Position numbers and translations under genes: made by a program. From Chitinophaga caeni (lineage in GTDB: Bacteria > Bacteroidota > Bacteroidia > Chitinophagales > Chitinophagaceae), in contig NZ_CP023777.1 of assembly GCF_002557795.1 (NCBI RefSeq), positions 3,667,001-3,731,000 on the forward strand: a stretch of DNA of 64,000 nucleotides, in the 5' to 3' direction. The notes beneath the pieces were generated by a model. It worked only from the letters and a program-made list of their open reading frames with translations. It made no database searches and was not told the DNA's origin. Positions 10,201-17,397 of the stretch are shown one piece after another (the first letter of the stretch is position 1; each line of letters starts with the position of its first letter).

Positions 10201-10486
10201 AATTGCCGGGGTAGATGAATATAACGATGAATATGAAAATCCACGGGACGTATTAGACGCGCAAGTGAGCGCGAAACTATTGAAGCAACGATTGGAGATC
10301 AGGCTGAATGCAAGTGACTTATTAAACCAGTATTTCATTGTTTATAAGAACATGAATTTTGATGAAAACGGCAGCCCCATCATTAATAAAAATAACCCGG
10401 GGGGATACGATAAAAATACAGATTGGACACTTTATAAAAGCCGCTTGGGTAGCACTTATTCGGCAACGATCACATACAAATTTTAA
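7262..10486 (+). CDS. TonB-dependent outer-membrane receptor with STN domain
   Basis: The 1074-aa product has an N-terminal signal peptide ending near VLAQ. An STN domain follows at about residues 40-110 and a carboxypeptidase-regulatory-like beta-sandwich at about 125-200 (GQLLDAHSAEPIIGATLRIG). The plug domain is at about 225-335 (TPDNNVAQVLKRVSGLTV, VTVRGMSERYNNVQLNGS), and a long beta-barrel ends in a C-terminal aromatic residue (TITYKF). The STN domain fits signalling to the upstream FecR/sigma pair. There is no SusD-like partner, so this is not a classical SusC/SusD glycan locus. Two lipoprotein genes follow; the transported substrate cannot be read from sequence. Confidence 0.93.
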   Translation: MRKQVHYCYAWQKKIAFLTVCILLCFQFGVLAQSPKTKTITASLQDESLGQRLKTLQQISGITIAFEEKDVASWKASAGVYKNEPLMKVLDYTLSGLPLRFKEVNGVIVILTATGKTQQQQEGKLAGQLLDAHSAEPIIGATLRIGQHGTTTDVKGFYTLSLPQGSYTLEISYIGYTTKQVKDVAIIAGRTQELNLTMSAQKGTLKGVEVVANMRRESIAALYVKQKNSPAISDGISAEQIRRTPDNNVAQVLKRVSGLTVQDNKFVTVRGMSERYNNVQLNGSILPSTEPNRRNFNFDIIPSNLIDNVVVNKTFTPDLPGEFSGGLVQVNTIDVPHENFLQITAGMGFNNNSTGKEFKSNARYNADFFGGGSERDWLNKSWKTNEYNQVYLQDYPAMAEINKNIPARWSTYNFTAKPNQNYQLSLGHSFRLKNSNSIGLVISGMYRHDEEIENIEGITRAVETFEPGKNNIYKFITSLGGLASLSWQGKSSKITWRNLYNRRFTNNYIEQQYFILGGGGNDHARETYANILQNTLYQSRLEGEHLLNKGGLKLDWFADYNKLNRNQPDDRLTKALILGTDETSGKPLLDYLTFITDTYLTNGGLISTGLNEEKKNIGFNLEFPFKWNEKNQKLKVGYWGTFRNATFKMVTIKPMKSPNAPDNFNSMFYGKPVEELYGQQNFANDYLYYRYAYASAGANANQYSGSQDIHAGYLLLDLNPFDKLRFIGGARMEYSQMDVYTSTRLSTGDPANPIRWVDSVIRYSEPKWLPSASLIYSLTPKVNIRAAYSQTIARPDFRERSYFRYYDIYQRAMLNGNGGLEISTTDNYDLRVEYYPGAGEVISVSGFYKKFIKPVELVSYVTSGTAQYTQLFFNLENSKIGGFEVDFRKSLGFIDSRAEWLQQLYLSGNFSWFKGNVTYDPNKLAAEAQGIELDSNVATNPSRNRPLQGLSPYVINGGINYLGRYFGLNLVYNRFGRRIKIAGVDEYNDEYENPRDVLDAQVSAKLLKQRLEIRLNASDLLNQYFIVYKNMNFDENGSPIINKNNPGGYDKNTDWTLYKSRLGSTYSATITYKF

Positions 10487-10551
10487 CATCCATAACCAAT
10501 ATTTTCCAATATACCCAAATCCAAGTATTTAACCTTTTTAAATCTAAAACT

Positions 10552-12000
10552 ATGCAAAGAAAAACAATTGTTAGCCTGGCTTCCTGCATAGGTATCCTAG
10601 CGATTACTCTATTTGTTGCCTGTAAAAAGGAACAAACAAAATCTGATCCGAAAGCATTGACTGCCGGTACCCCTGCCCCATCAGAATGTTGTACCGTAAC
10701 AAATACCGTTGTATTGCCTGAAATTATCAGCAGCGACTACAACATGCAATGTAACACCTTGTACATCCTGGATGGTAAAACCTACGTGACAAATGGCGCT
10801 ACACTGCATATCGAACCCGGTACAACGATCGAAGGGGTGAAAAAAGCAAATCCTGATTCAGCTTCCGCACTGGTAATTACCCGCGGCGCTAAAATCGATG
10901 CCCAGGGTTTGGAATGTTGCCCGATCATCTTTACTTCCCACGAAGCAAACCCTGTTCCCGGTGATTGGGGTGGCATCGTGATTCTCGGTAAAGCTCCCGT
11001 TAATCAAAATAACCCTGCCATTGAAGGTATCAACCCGCCAACAGTTCCCGGCGGTGTAGATTACCATTTCGGTGGTAACGACAAATGCGATAATTCCGGT
11101 ATCCTGGAATATGTGCGTGTTGAATTTGCAGGTGCTTCCATCGCGCCGGATAACGAGTTGAACGCATTTACATTTGGCGGTGTCGGCAGCGGTACTACTT
11201 TGAATCACGTTCAAGCTTATTATGGCGCTGACGACGGTTTCGAGTTCTTCGGTGGTACTGTTAGCGGGAAATACCTGTTGTCCGTAGCTTGTAACGATGA
11301 CCAATTTGATTTCGACTTCGGTTACCAAGGTCGCTTGCAATTCGTAGTAGGTATCTTGGATCCAAACATCGATTATTCCAGCAATTCAAACGGTATAGAA
11401 TCAGACAACAACGCTACCGGTGCTTCTGTATACCCACGTACTAGGCCTATCATCTCTAACATGACCCTGGTGGGTACCTCTAATTGCGGTACTACCGGTT
11501 CCGGGAATGTTCAATACGGTATGCACTTCCGTCGTAATTCTGGCTTGGTTGTAAGAAACAGCGTTATCTATGGATATAATACGGCAACTTACTTAGACGG
11601 TTCGGCGGTATATAGTTCATTGACCAATACCAAGGCATTGGCATGTTCGGATACTACGAAATCGCAATTCCTGGATAACATCACGAACGGTTGTGTAGCT
11701 TGTTATAACACCGGTTGGACACCGAGCCCTACCAATACTTGTGCTGCTTCAACAGCGGCTATGGGTATTGCAACACCATTCGGTTTATCCGCATATTTCA
11801 CGAACGGTTTAAGACCATCTGCACCACCGGCTTTAATCGGGGCCGACTTTACAGGTTTGTTGGATGTTACTTGCCGCCAGTGTGAAAGCGCTGTAAACTT
11901 CTTCGACCAAGTTACTTACAGGGGCGGAGCTTACGGACCGGCAAACAAATATTGGTTAGCCGAATGCTGGGTAAACAAAGTATTTCAATACACTTTTTAA
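10552..12000 (+). CDS. Lipoprotein, probable beta-helix fold, function unknown
   Basis: This 482-aa protein has a lipobox at LFVAC and is Cys- and Gly-rich. It contains repeated short beta-strand stretches such as GKTYVTNGATLHIEPGTTIE, VITRGAKIDAQG and DWGGIVILGKAPVN, which suggest a right-handed parallel beta-helix. Proteins of this look often sit beside TonB receptors in Bacteroidota and Proteobacteria, but I do not know a proven function. It lies 65 bp after the receptor gene and is probably in the same transcript. A surface-exposed binding partner of the receptor is an inference. Confidence 0.7.
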   Translation: MQRKTIVSLASCIGILAITLFVACKKEQTKSDPKALTAGTPAPSECCTVTNTVVLPEIISSDYNMQCNTLYILDGKTYVTNGATLHIEPGTTIEGVKKANPDSASALVITRGAKIDAQGLECCPIIFTSHEANPVPGDWGGIVILGKAPVNQNNPAIEGINPPTVPGGVDYHFGGNDKCDNSGILEYVRVEFAGASIAPDNELNAFTFGGVGSGTTLNHVQAYYGADDGFEFFGGTVSGKYLLSVACNDDQFDFDFGYQGRLQFVVGILDPNIDYSSNSNGIESDNNATGASVYPRTRPIISNMTLVGTSNCGTTGSGNVQYGMHFRRNSGLVVRNSVIYGYNTATYLDGSAVYSSLTNTKALACSDTTKSQFLDNITNGCVACYNTGWTPSPTNTCAASTAAMGIATPFGLSAYFTNGLRPSAPPALIGADFTGLLDVTCRQCESAVNFFDQVTYRGGAYGPANKYWLAECWVNKVFQYTF

Positions 12001-12040
12001 TTAAAATTCCCGGTTGGGTATAAAGGAATTTATTGATAAT

Positions 12041-12069
12041 GACCAGGTAGTTATAGTTACTACCTGGTC
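12041..12069. other. Intercistronic hairpin between two lipoprotein genes
   Basis: GACCAGGTAGT (12041-12051) and ACTACCTGGTC (12059-12069) form a perfect 11-bp stem with a 7-nt loop. The downstream sequence is A-rich rather than T-rich. This may be a weak terminator or an mRNA processing/stability element that sets the level of the second lipoprotein. Confidence 0.55.
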
Positions 12070-12086
12070 TTCATAAAAAAATAGAA

Positions 12087-12947
12087 ATGAAGCATACAAT
12101 TCAATTATTTGCTATTACTACACTCCTCCTCACGATGTGCGCTTGCCAGAAAGAAGGCGATATTGAGGTGGCGCCTCAATATGCAGAATGGACAGTTAAA
12201 TTAGATTATGCATCCAACCCGGGGGCAGTTTACAAGGTGACTATACAGGATGAGCTAATTACAGACAGCCTAAGTTACGGGGGATCTAAATTGGTAAAGA
12301 CAACTGCGGTGATAAGACAATCGAATCCACATTTCGAAGTATTTGATATGGCGACCGGGAAATTACTGGCAGATACTACCCTACAATTATTACCAAAAGA
12401 TGTTGTTACCATTATCCAGTTAAGCGAAGATGAACCCTTGATAATCCAAACTTCCCAAGGTGGTGGTAGCGGTGAAGGTGAAGCGCCGGATTCAAACCTC
12501 ACAAAAGTTCGCTTTTTATACCAAGCGGATGTATTTCCTGATTCTATTTACGTGGAACTTGTGAGCGCTGACCCCACCGGGTTCGATTATGATTATTCAA
12601 AGTTGGAACAGATGCACTTTGATACTATCGGCAAAGTAAAACTCCTAAAGGGTAATGTTAGCGGTTATATAACTTATGATTATAATCGATATAACAGCAA
12701 AATGAATTCGTTGGATTTTTACAATATATATGATGCTAAAGACGGCGGGTTAATATTACAGGGTAATGCGCTCAATGACTATTACTCCCCGGAATTTAGC
12801 TGCTACGGCGTAATTTGGAACTTGCCGTCCGCAACCGATAAATTTTATGCCTATTATAAATTCATGACACTTAAATTAAATGCCGTGACATACGACGGTG
12901 TTGGAACATTTTATAATGACGAGTTCCTGTTCGGTGAGAAATGGTAA
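12087..12947 (+). CDS. Hypothetical lipoprotein, last gene of the receptor cluster
   Basis: This 286-aa protein has a signal peptide and lipobox (TMCAC), so it is a predicted lipoprotein. Residues 20-115 look like a beta-sandwich, followed by a Gly/Ser-rich linker (GGGSGEGEAP) and a C-terminal half rich in Tyr and Asp. I do not recognise the family. Its position after the receptor and the beta-helix lipoprotein suggests an accessory role at the cell surface. Confidence 0.65.
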   Translation: MKHTIQLFAITTLLLTMCACQKEGDIEVAPQYAEWTVKLDYASNPGAVYKVTIQDELITDSLSYGGSKLVKTTAVIRQSNPHFEVFDMATGKLLADTTLQLLPKDVVTIIQLSEDEPLIIQTSQGGGSGEGEAPDSNLTKVRFLYQADVFPDSIYVELVSADPTGFDYDYSKLEQMHFDTIGKVKLLKGNVSGYITYDYNRYNSKMNSLDFYNIYDAKDGGLILQGNALNDYYSPEFSCYGVIWNLPSATDKFYAYYKFMTLKLNAVTYDGVGTFYNDEFLFGEKW

Positions 12948-12971
12948 CTATATGTCTAATAATAAAAAAAA

Positions 12972-13275
12972 ATTATTGTCCGGCTAAATTTTCAATAGAA
13001 AAATTATCATCGCCTCAAAAGTTCAATTCAATGTCTACCTGCTCATCTCTTGTATTTTTTTGCTTGCCCAAAAAGTACAAGAAAAGGGCACAAATTTGGC
13101 ATCACGGCCGCTAATTTGATCGCGATCCAGCTTTTGTGCTGCTCTATGGCTTCGCTATCAACGGTGCGAAGTTCCAAGGTTTTCTTGGCAGGGCTGAAAA
13201 TGTCATCCTTCGCCAATGTCCTTGACCAGGTAAGGAGTCCGGGTAAACTTAATGCAATTTTAGCCGGACAACAAT
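12972..13275. mobile_element. ~304 bp element with terminal inverted repeats (copy A)
   Basis: The ends are ATTATTGTCCGGCTAAA (12972-12988) and TTTAGCCGGACAACAAT (13259-13275), an inverted repeat with one mismatch over 17 bp. A related copy lies at 16634-16951. Both share an interior block with a Gly-Cys-rich hairpin zone around GCTTGCCCAAAAA and CATCACGGCCGC. There is no credible ORF (the frame at 13050-13361 is translated repeat), so this looks like a non-autonomous MITE-like element. No clear target-site duplication is visible. Confidence 0.6.
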
Positions 13276-13404
13276 ATAAAAATGAATCATTCCAATGTAG
13301 ATATCGACTCTTAACAGTCATCATTCTCCACGAACTCAACCGCTGTATTTACAGTGGTTGATTCCCATGATGTATAAATTTTTCATTCGACAACTAAATA
13401 CTTG

Positions 13405-13420
13405 GGGACTTTCTAGTCCC
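13405..13420. other. Small hairpin upstream of the sulfatase
   Basis: GGGACT-TTCT-AGTCCC is a 6-bp stem with a 4-nt loop, followed by an A/T-rich stretch (TAAAATTTTATTTTTT). It could be a weak terminator left from an earlier arrangement or part of the sulfatase control region. Confidence 0.35.
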
Positions 13421-13471
13421 TAAAATTTTATTTTTTATGATTAACGGTATAAATTACACTTATAATGCTTT

Positions 13472-13479
13472 TATATTTG
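13472..13479 (+). promoter_or_regulatory. Candidate -7 box for the sulfatase gene
   Basis: TATATTTG matches TAnnTTTG and lies 38 nt before the sulfatase ATG. A -33 TTG is not evident at the usual distance. Confidence 0.45.
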
Positions 13480-13517
13480 TTCTAACCTAATTTTGGTTGA
13501 AACCATAAATTACACGG

Positions 13518-15044
13518 ATGAAAAATTGGATTACCAAGCAATTCATTTATTGCTGTCTCTTTATGTTTATAGGGCTAAATGCCGCCATAGCTCAAGAAAA
13601 ACCTAATATCATTGTTATTTATGCAGATGACCTGGGTTACGGAGATGTAAGTTGTTACGGTATGCATAGGATCCATACTCCTAATATCGATGCCTTGACC
13701 GATAAAGGTGTGAAGTTTACAAATGCATACGCGACATCGGCAACCTGCACCCCTTCCCGCTACGGCATTCTTACAGGAAAATACCCCTGGCGACAAAAAA
13801 ATACGGGTGTCGCGCCCGGCGATGCATCATTAATTATCCCGACTGATAAGAAAACGATGCCGGCCATGTTGCAAGATGCCGGCTATAAAACCGCTGCCAT
13901 TGGCAAATGGCACTTAGGTTTAGGAGCGCCCGGCACTACGGTGGATTGGAACACCGAGATAAAACCGGGACCTTTGGAATTAGGATTCGATTATGCATAT
14001 ATAATGCCCGCTACGCTGGATCGCGTTCCCTGCGTGTTCATGGAAAACAGGCATGTGGATCATTTAGATCCAAATGATCCGATCACGGTAAGCTACAAAC
14101 ATAAAGTCGGCAATGATCCTACCGGGAAAGAAAATCCGGAGTTATTAAGGATGCGTACTGATCCCAGGCAAGGGCACGATCAAACAATCGTGGACAGCAT
14201 CAGCAGGATCGGTTGGATGACCGGTGGAAATAGCGCCCGCTGGAAGGATAAAGATATTGCAGGTATCATTACAGATAAAGCCATACAGTTCATGAAATCG
14301 AATAAAGATCAGCCTTTCTTTGTCTATTTCGCAACCGGGGACATCCACGTACCGAGGTACCCGCATAGCCAGTTTCGCGGTAAAAGCGGCATGGGATTGC
14401 GTGGGGATGCCATTCTGCAATTGGATTATACGGTAGGTCGATTAATCGCCGCATTAAAAGAATTAAATGTTTATGATAATACACTGATCATCTTCAGTAG
14501 TGATAATGGCCCAGTTTTGAATGATGGTTATTTAGACCAGGCAGAAGAATTGTTAGGCAACCATAAACCCGCGGGCCCCCTACGAGGTGGTAAATACAGC
14601 GCATTCGAAGCGGGTGCGAGGGTACCGATGATTGTTAAATGGCCGGCGAAGATGAAAAAATCAAAGGTATCTCGTACATTGATTGGTCAAGTTGATTTAT
14701 ATGCTTCCTTGGCTGCATTAACCGGACAAAATATAACAGGTGGAAATGCCCCGGATAGCAAAAATATGCTGGCTCAATTGTTGGGTAATTCGAAGAAAGA
14801 TCGCCCTGAATTAGTTACGCAAGGTGGCCCATTGTCTTTAATAGAAGGTAATTGGAAATATATCAGTCCATCTAAAGGTAGAAGATTTGCTGAAGCTGTG
14901 AAAATTGAATTGGGAAATGATCCGCAACCGCAATTATACCGGATCGATAAAGACGTGCATGAAGAAGTAAACCTGGCGGAAAAATATCCGGATCGTGTTA
15001 AAGCGATGCAAGCAAAGTTAGAGGCGATTAAACATAGCCATTAA
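13518..15044 (+). CDS. Secreted sulfatase (arylsulfatase family, formylglycine type)
   Basis: This 508-aa protein has a signal peptide (residues 1-26, ending IAQ). The sulfatase signature C-T-P-S-R at residues 77-81 carries Cys77, the residue expected to become formylglycine. Metal-binding motifs are also present: IYADDLGYGD near the N-terminus and FSSDNGP near residue 325. The sequence AAIGKWHLG is typical of the family. It is predicted to remove sulfate esters from an extracellular substrate, which is unknown. No glycoside hydrolase or anaerobic sulfatase-maturating enzyme is next to it. The gene is bracketed by two MITE-like elements and followed by a repeat array, which suggests an accessory insert. 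Confidence 0.9.
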   Translation: MKNWITKQFIYCCLFMFIGLNAAIAQEKPNIIVIYADDLGYGDVSCYGMHRIHTPNIDALTDKGVKFTNAYATSATCTPSRYGILTGKYPWRQKNTGVAPGDASLIIPTDKKTMPAMLQDAGYKTAAIGKWHLGLGAPGTTVDWNTEIKPGPLELGFDYAYIMPATLDRVPCVFMENRHVDHLDPNDPITVSYKHKVGNDPTGKENPELLRMRTDPRQGHDQTIVDSISRIGWMTGGNSARWKDKDIAGIITDKAIQFMKSNKDQPFFVYFATGDIHVPRYPHSQFRGKSGMGLRGDAILQLDYTVGRLIAALKELNVYDNTLIIFSSDNGPVLNDGYLDQAEELLGNHKPAGPLRGGKYSAFEAGARVPMIVKWPAKMKKSKVSRTLIGQVDLYASLAALTGQNITGGNAPDSKNMLAQLLGNSKKDRPELVTQGGPLSLIEGNWKYISPSKGRRFAEAVKIELGNDPQPQLYRIDKDVHEEVNLAEKYPDRVKAMQAKLEAIKHSH

Positions 15045-15086
15045 TGCTTTAGGATAAGAGATATCTTCCTTTGAGTAAAAGTGCTT

Positions 15087-15238
15087 GCTAGTTCGATCCG
15101 ATTCTTGGAAGTAGGCCGATCCATGGAAGTAGGCCGATTCATGGAAGTTCGAGCTGATTCTTAGACGTTTGCTGATTCTTGGAAATTGGCCGATTGTTGG
15201 AAATTGGAGCTGATTGTTTGAAGTTGGAGCCAATTCTT
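15087..15238. repeat. Degenerate ~18-20 bp tandem repeat
   Basis: At least seven units of the form CCGATTCTTGGAAGTAGG follow each other with drift (for example GGCCGATCCATGGAAGTA, GGCCGATTCATGGAAGTT, GGCCGATTGTTGGAAATT). The last units merge into the first 222-bp repeat. Confidence 0.75.
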
Positions 15239-15846
15239 GCTAGTTCGAGCTTCCAAGCTCGGACTCCAGGGAAGAACAACGTTCAACAGAAAGGAAATCG
15301 TGTTCGGCAACCTCAGGAATCCAACAAATGGAAGTTTATGCTACTCGTATTGCGCGCTATTTCTTTTTCGAAGCAATAGAAAATGTCTCTGGGGCCGAGC
15401 CAGGAAATTGGCCGATTGTTGGAAATTGGAGCTGATTGTTTGAAGTTCGAGCCAATTCTCGCTAGTTCGAGCTTCCAAGCTCGGACTCCAGTGAAGAACA
15501 ACGTTCAACAGAAAGGAAATCGTGTTCGGCAACCATAGGAATCCAACAAATGGAAGTTTATGCTACTCGTATTGCGCGCTATTTCTTTTTCGTTACCATA
15601 GAAAATGTCTTTGAGGCCGAGCCAGGAAATTGGCCGATTGTTGGAAATTGGAGCTGATTGTTTGAAGTTCGAGCCAATTCTCGCTAGTTCGAGCTTCCAA
15701 GCTCGGACTCCAGTGAAGAACAACGTTCAACAGAAAGGAAATCGTGTTCGGCAACCATAGGAATCCAACAAATGGAAGTTTATGCTACTCGTATTGCGCG
15801 CTATTTCTTTTTCGATACCATAGAAAATGTCTTTGAGGCCGAGCCA
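15181..15846. repeat. Three tandem 222-bp repeats carrying hairpin cores
   Basis: Units start at 15181, 15403 and 15625 and differ at only a few positions. Each contains the hairpin arm sequence GCTAGTTCGAGC-TTCCAA-GCTCGGAC (15239-15264, 15461-15486, 15683-15708). Each also contains TGTTCGGCA 62 nt after the start of that core and AAATGTC 142 nt after it. The same offsets occur in the 190-bp elements near 56 and 57.8 kb. Frames inside the repeats are artefacts. Confidence 0.9.
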
Positions 15847-15906
15847 GGAAGTTGGCACCGGGAAGAATTTTGGATGTTGAACCAACACAGGTTTTGAACA
15901 TCAAAA

Positions 15907-16593
15907 TTAGAGCAGGGCAAGTTCCAGCCCTTGCTGCTTTAACTTAGCCGATAGCCCCGCTTCCGATTCTATGGCATCGAAATCAGAATCAAGGTCAATA
16001 AATAGAAACTCGATGTTTTTATAAAATCTCTTGTAAATATATTTTTTTATAATCTCTTGTTGTTGGATATCCTTTGGGTCAAAGCCGATGATATAAAAAG
16101 GATGTTCCGTATTTACATAAAGTCCTACCCAGGGATTGGCATGAAATTTTGATTCTTTCTTTTGGTAATTTTTAAGAGCTTTCATTAGCTCATTATTTAT
16201 ATCTTTTGAGGGGTGTTTGAAAACATCAGATATTTTGATGATTTCAATACTCCTATTATTAAAACTCTGTTCATCCAGGTTGTCATAAATATCATTTGAT
16301 ATATCAATACCTGCCTTGTTAGATTTGATGGAATCGATCATTTCTGCCGGGCCGAATGGTAGCCCCCACCAACCGAAAATTAAATTATGGAGGTTGTATT
16401 TGAAGTTGAACTCCTTGCCTGTTTTGCCCGGTGGTATATAATGAATTGAAGAAATTCTACGGATGCTTCTGAACAGCGGTAATGAAAAATTATAGACGAA
16501 AAATACGAACCGTCCACCTGTAGCCCGCTCTTCCATTACCTTTTCATATGTATAATTTTCGGGGATCTTTAAAGTGTAAAGATGTTGTTCCAT
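15907..16593 (-). CDS. Hypothetical protein between repeat elements
   Basis: This 228-aa protein has no signal peptide and no domain I recognise. It is rich in Lys, Ile and aromatic residues. The middle carries GWWGLPFGPAEMIDSI, and the C-terminal part GLYVNTEHPFYIIGFDPKD could be a small alpha/beta domain. It lies between the 222-bp array and the second MITE-like element and has lower G+C than its neighbours, which suggests accessory or horizontally acquired origin. It has no operon partner. Confidence 0.6.
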   Translation of the reverse strand: MEQHLYTLKIPENYTYEKVMEERATGGRFVFFVYNFSLPLFRSIRRISSIHYIPPGKTGKEFNFKYNLHNLIFGWWGLPFGPAEMIDSIKSNKAGIDISNDIYDNLDEQSFNNRSIEIIKISDVFKHPSKDINNELMKALKNYQKKESKFHANPWVGLYVNTEHPFYIIGFDPKDIQQQEIIKKYIYKRFYKNIEFLFIDLDSDFDAIESEAGLSAKLKQQGLELALL

Positions 16594-16633
16594 TTATTTG
16601 GTATTTGGGATGTCTATTTGTACTCTAAATATC

Positions 16634-16951
16634 ATTATTGTCCGACTAAATTTTCAACGAAAAAATTATCATCACCTCAAAAGTTCGATTCAATGTTCAT
16701 CTGCTCGTTTCTTGTACTTTTTTGCTTGCCCAAAAAAGGTACCAAAAAAGGGCACAAATTGGCCATCACGGCCGCCAATTTGATCGCTCGATCCAGCTTT
16801 TGTACTACTGTATGACCCAGCTACCGTTCGCTATTAACTATGCGGCGTTCCACGGTTTTGTTGGCGGGGCTGAATAGATCATCCTTCGCTTTTGTCCTTG
16901 ACCAGCTAAGGAATCCAAGTAAATTTAATGCTATTTTAGTTGGACAACAAT
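16634..16951. mobile_element. ~318 bp element with terminal inverted repeats (copy B)
   Basis: The ends are ATTATTGTCCGACTAAA (16634-16650) and TTTAGTTGGACAACAAT (16935-16951), inverted with a few mismatches. The interior matches copy A at 12972-13275 in the same orientation, including the GCTTGCCCAAAAA and CATCACGGCCGCCAATTTGATCG blocks. There is no transposase frame. Together with copy A it brackets about 4 kb. Confidence 0.6.
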
Positions 16952-16987
16952 GTCTAAATATAATAATAATCCCGTGTTTTCCAAAAG

Positions 16988-17025
16988 CCGAAAGCTGCCC
17001 AATGATATTCCCGGGCAGCTTTCGG
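16988..17025. terminator. Strong hairpin terminator after the thiamine-binding gene
   Basis: CCGAAAGCTGCCC (16988-17000) and GGGCAGCTTTCGG (17013-17025) form a perfect 13-bp stem with a 12-nt loop. It lies just beyond the stop of the minus-strand gene at 17051. Confidence 0.75.
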
Positions 17026-17050
17026 AAATGTTTTAATTAGCGGGATTTAC

Positions 17051-17344
17051 TTAATCGTATTTCGCTGTTTTATCCTCAATATAAACATCAGCATCGGCCT
17101 TCACTTGAACTTTTATATATACCAATAATTGGGAAGCGCCTGCTTCCAAGCAAACTTCCTGTGCTTTTTTTACAACTTCCATCAACTCGTCATAAGGCCC
17201 TTCCATCACGGTTTCGAATGGGCAAACACGGTACTTGTAACCGGAATTATGGATCACTGCAATAGCCTTGTCTACCGTTTCATACACTTTTTCGGAAGGA
17301 ACTTGCGGCACGATCTGTAAGGCAATATTCACTTGATGTTTCAT
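17051..17344 (-). CDS. MTH1187-family thiamine-binding protein (DUF77)
   Basis: This 97-aa protein begins MKHQVNIALQIVP and contains YRVCPFETVMEGPYDELMEVVKKAQ, both typical of the small ferredoxin-like MTH1187/YkoF-type family. Members bind thiamine or related cofactors and form tetramers. It lies 53 bp downstream of the GNAT-nitrilase gene on the same strand and is likely cotranscribed with it. Its cellular role is otherwise unclear. Confidence 0.85.
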   Translation of the reverse strand: MKHQVNIALQIVPQVPSEKVYETVDKAIAVIHNSGYKYRVCPFETVMEGPYDELMEVVKKAQEVCLEAGASQLLVYIKVQVKADADVYIEDKTAKYD

Positions 17345-17397
17345 GATAATAATGTTTCTGTTTGGTTGGGCAAGTTAAGAATATTTGCTTCGGGGTA

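Noticed and set aside
10858..11340. 160-aa minus-strand ORF
   Set aside because: It lies entirely inside the well-supported lipoprotein gene 10552-12000 and has no start or domain evidence.
7262..12947. SusC/SusD polysaccharide utilisation locus
   Set aside because: There is no SusD-like gene. The receptor carries an STN domain but the following lipoproteins lack SusD features, and the sulfatase lies beyond a mobile element.
13050..13361. Small ORF on the plus strand
   Set aside because: It is translated MITE-like element. The second copy (16582-16815 region) gives related but differently framed peptides, which shows the frame is not maintained.
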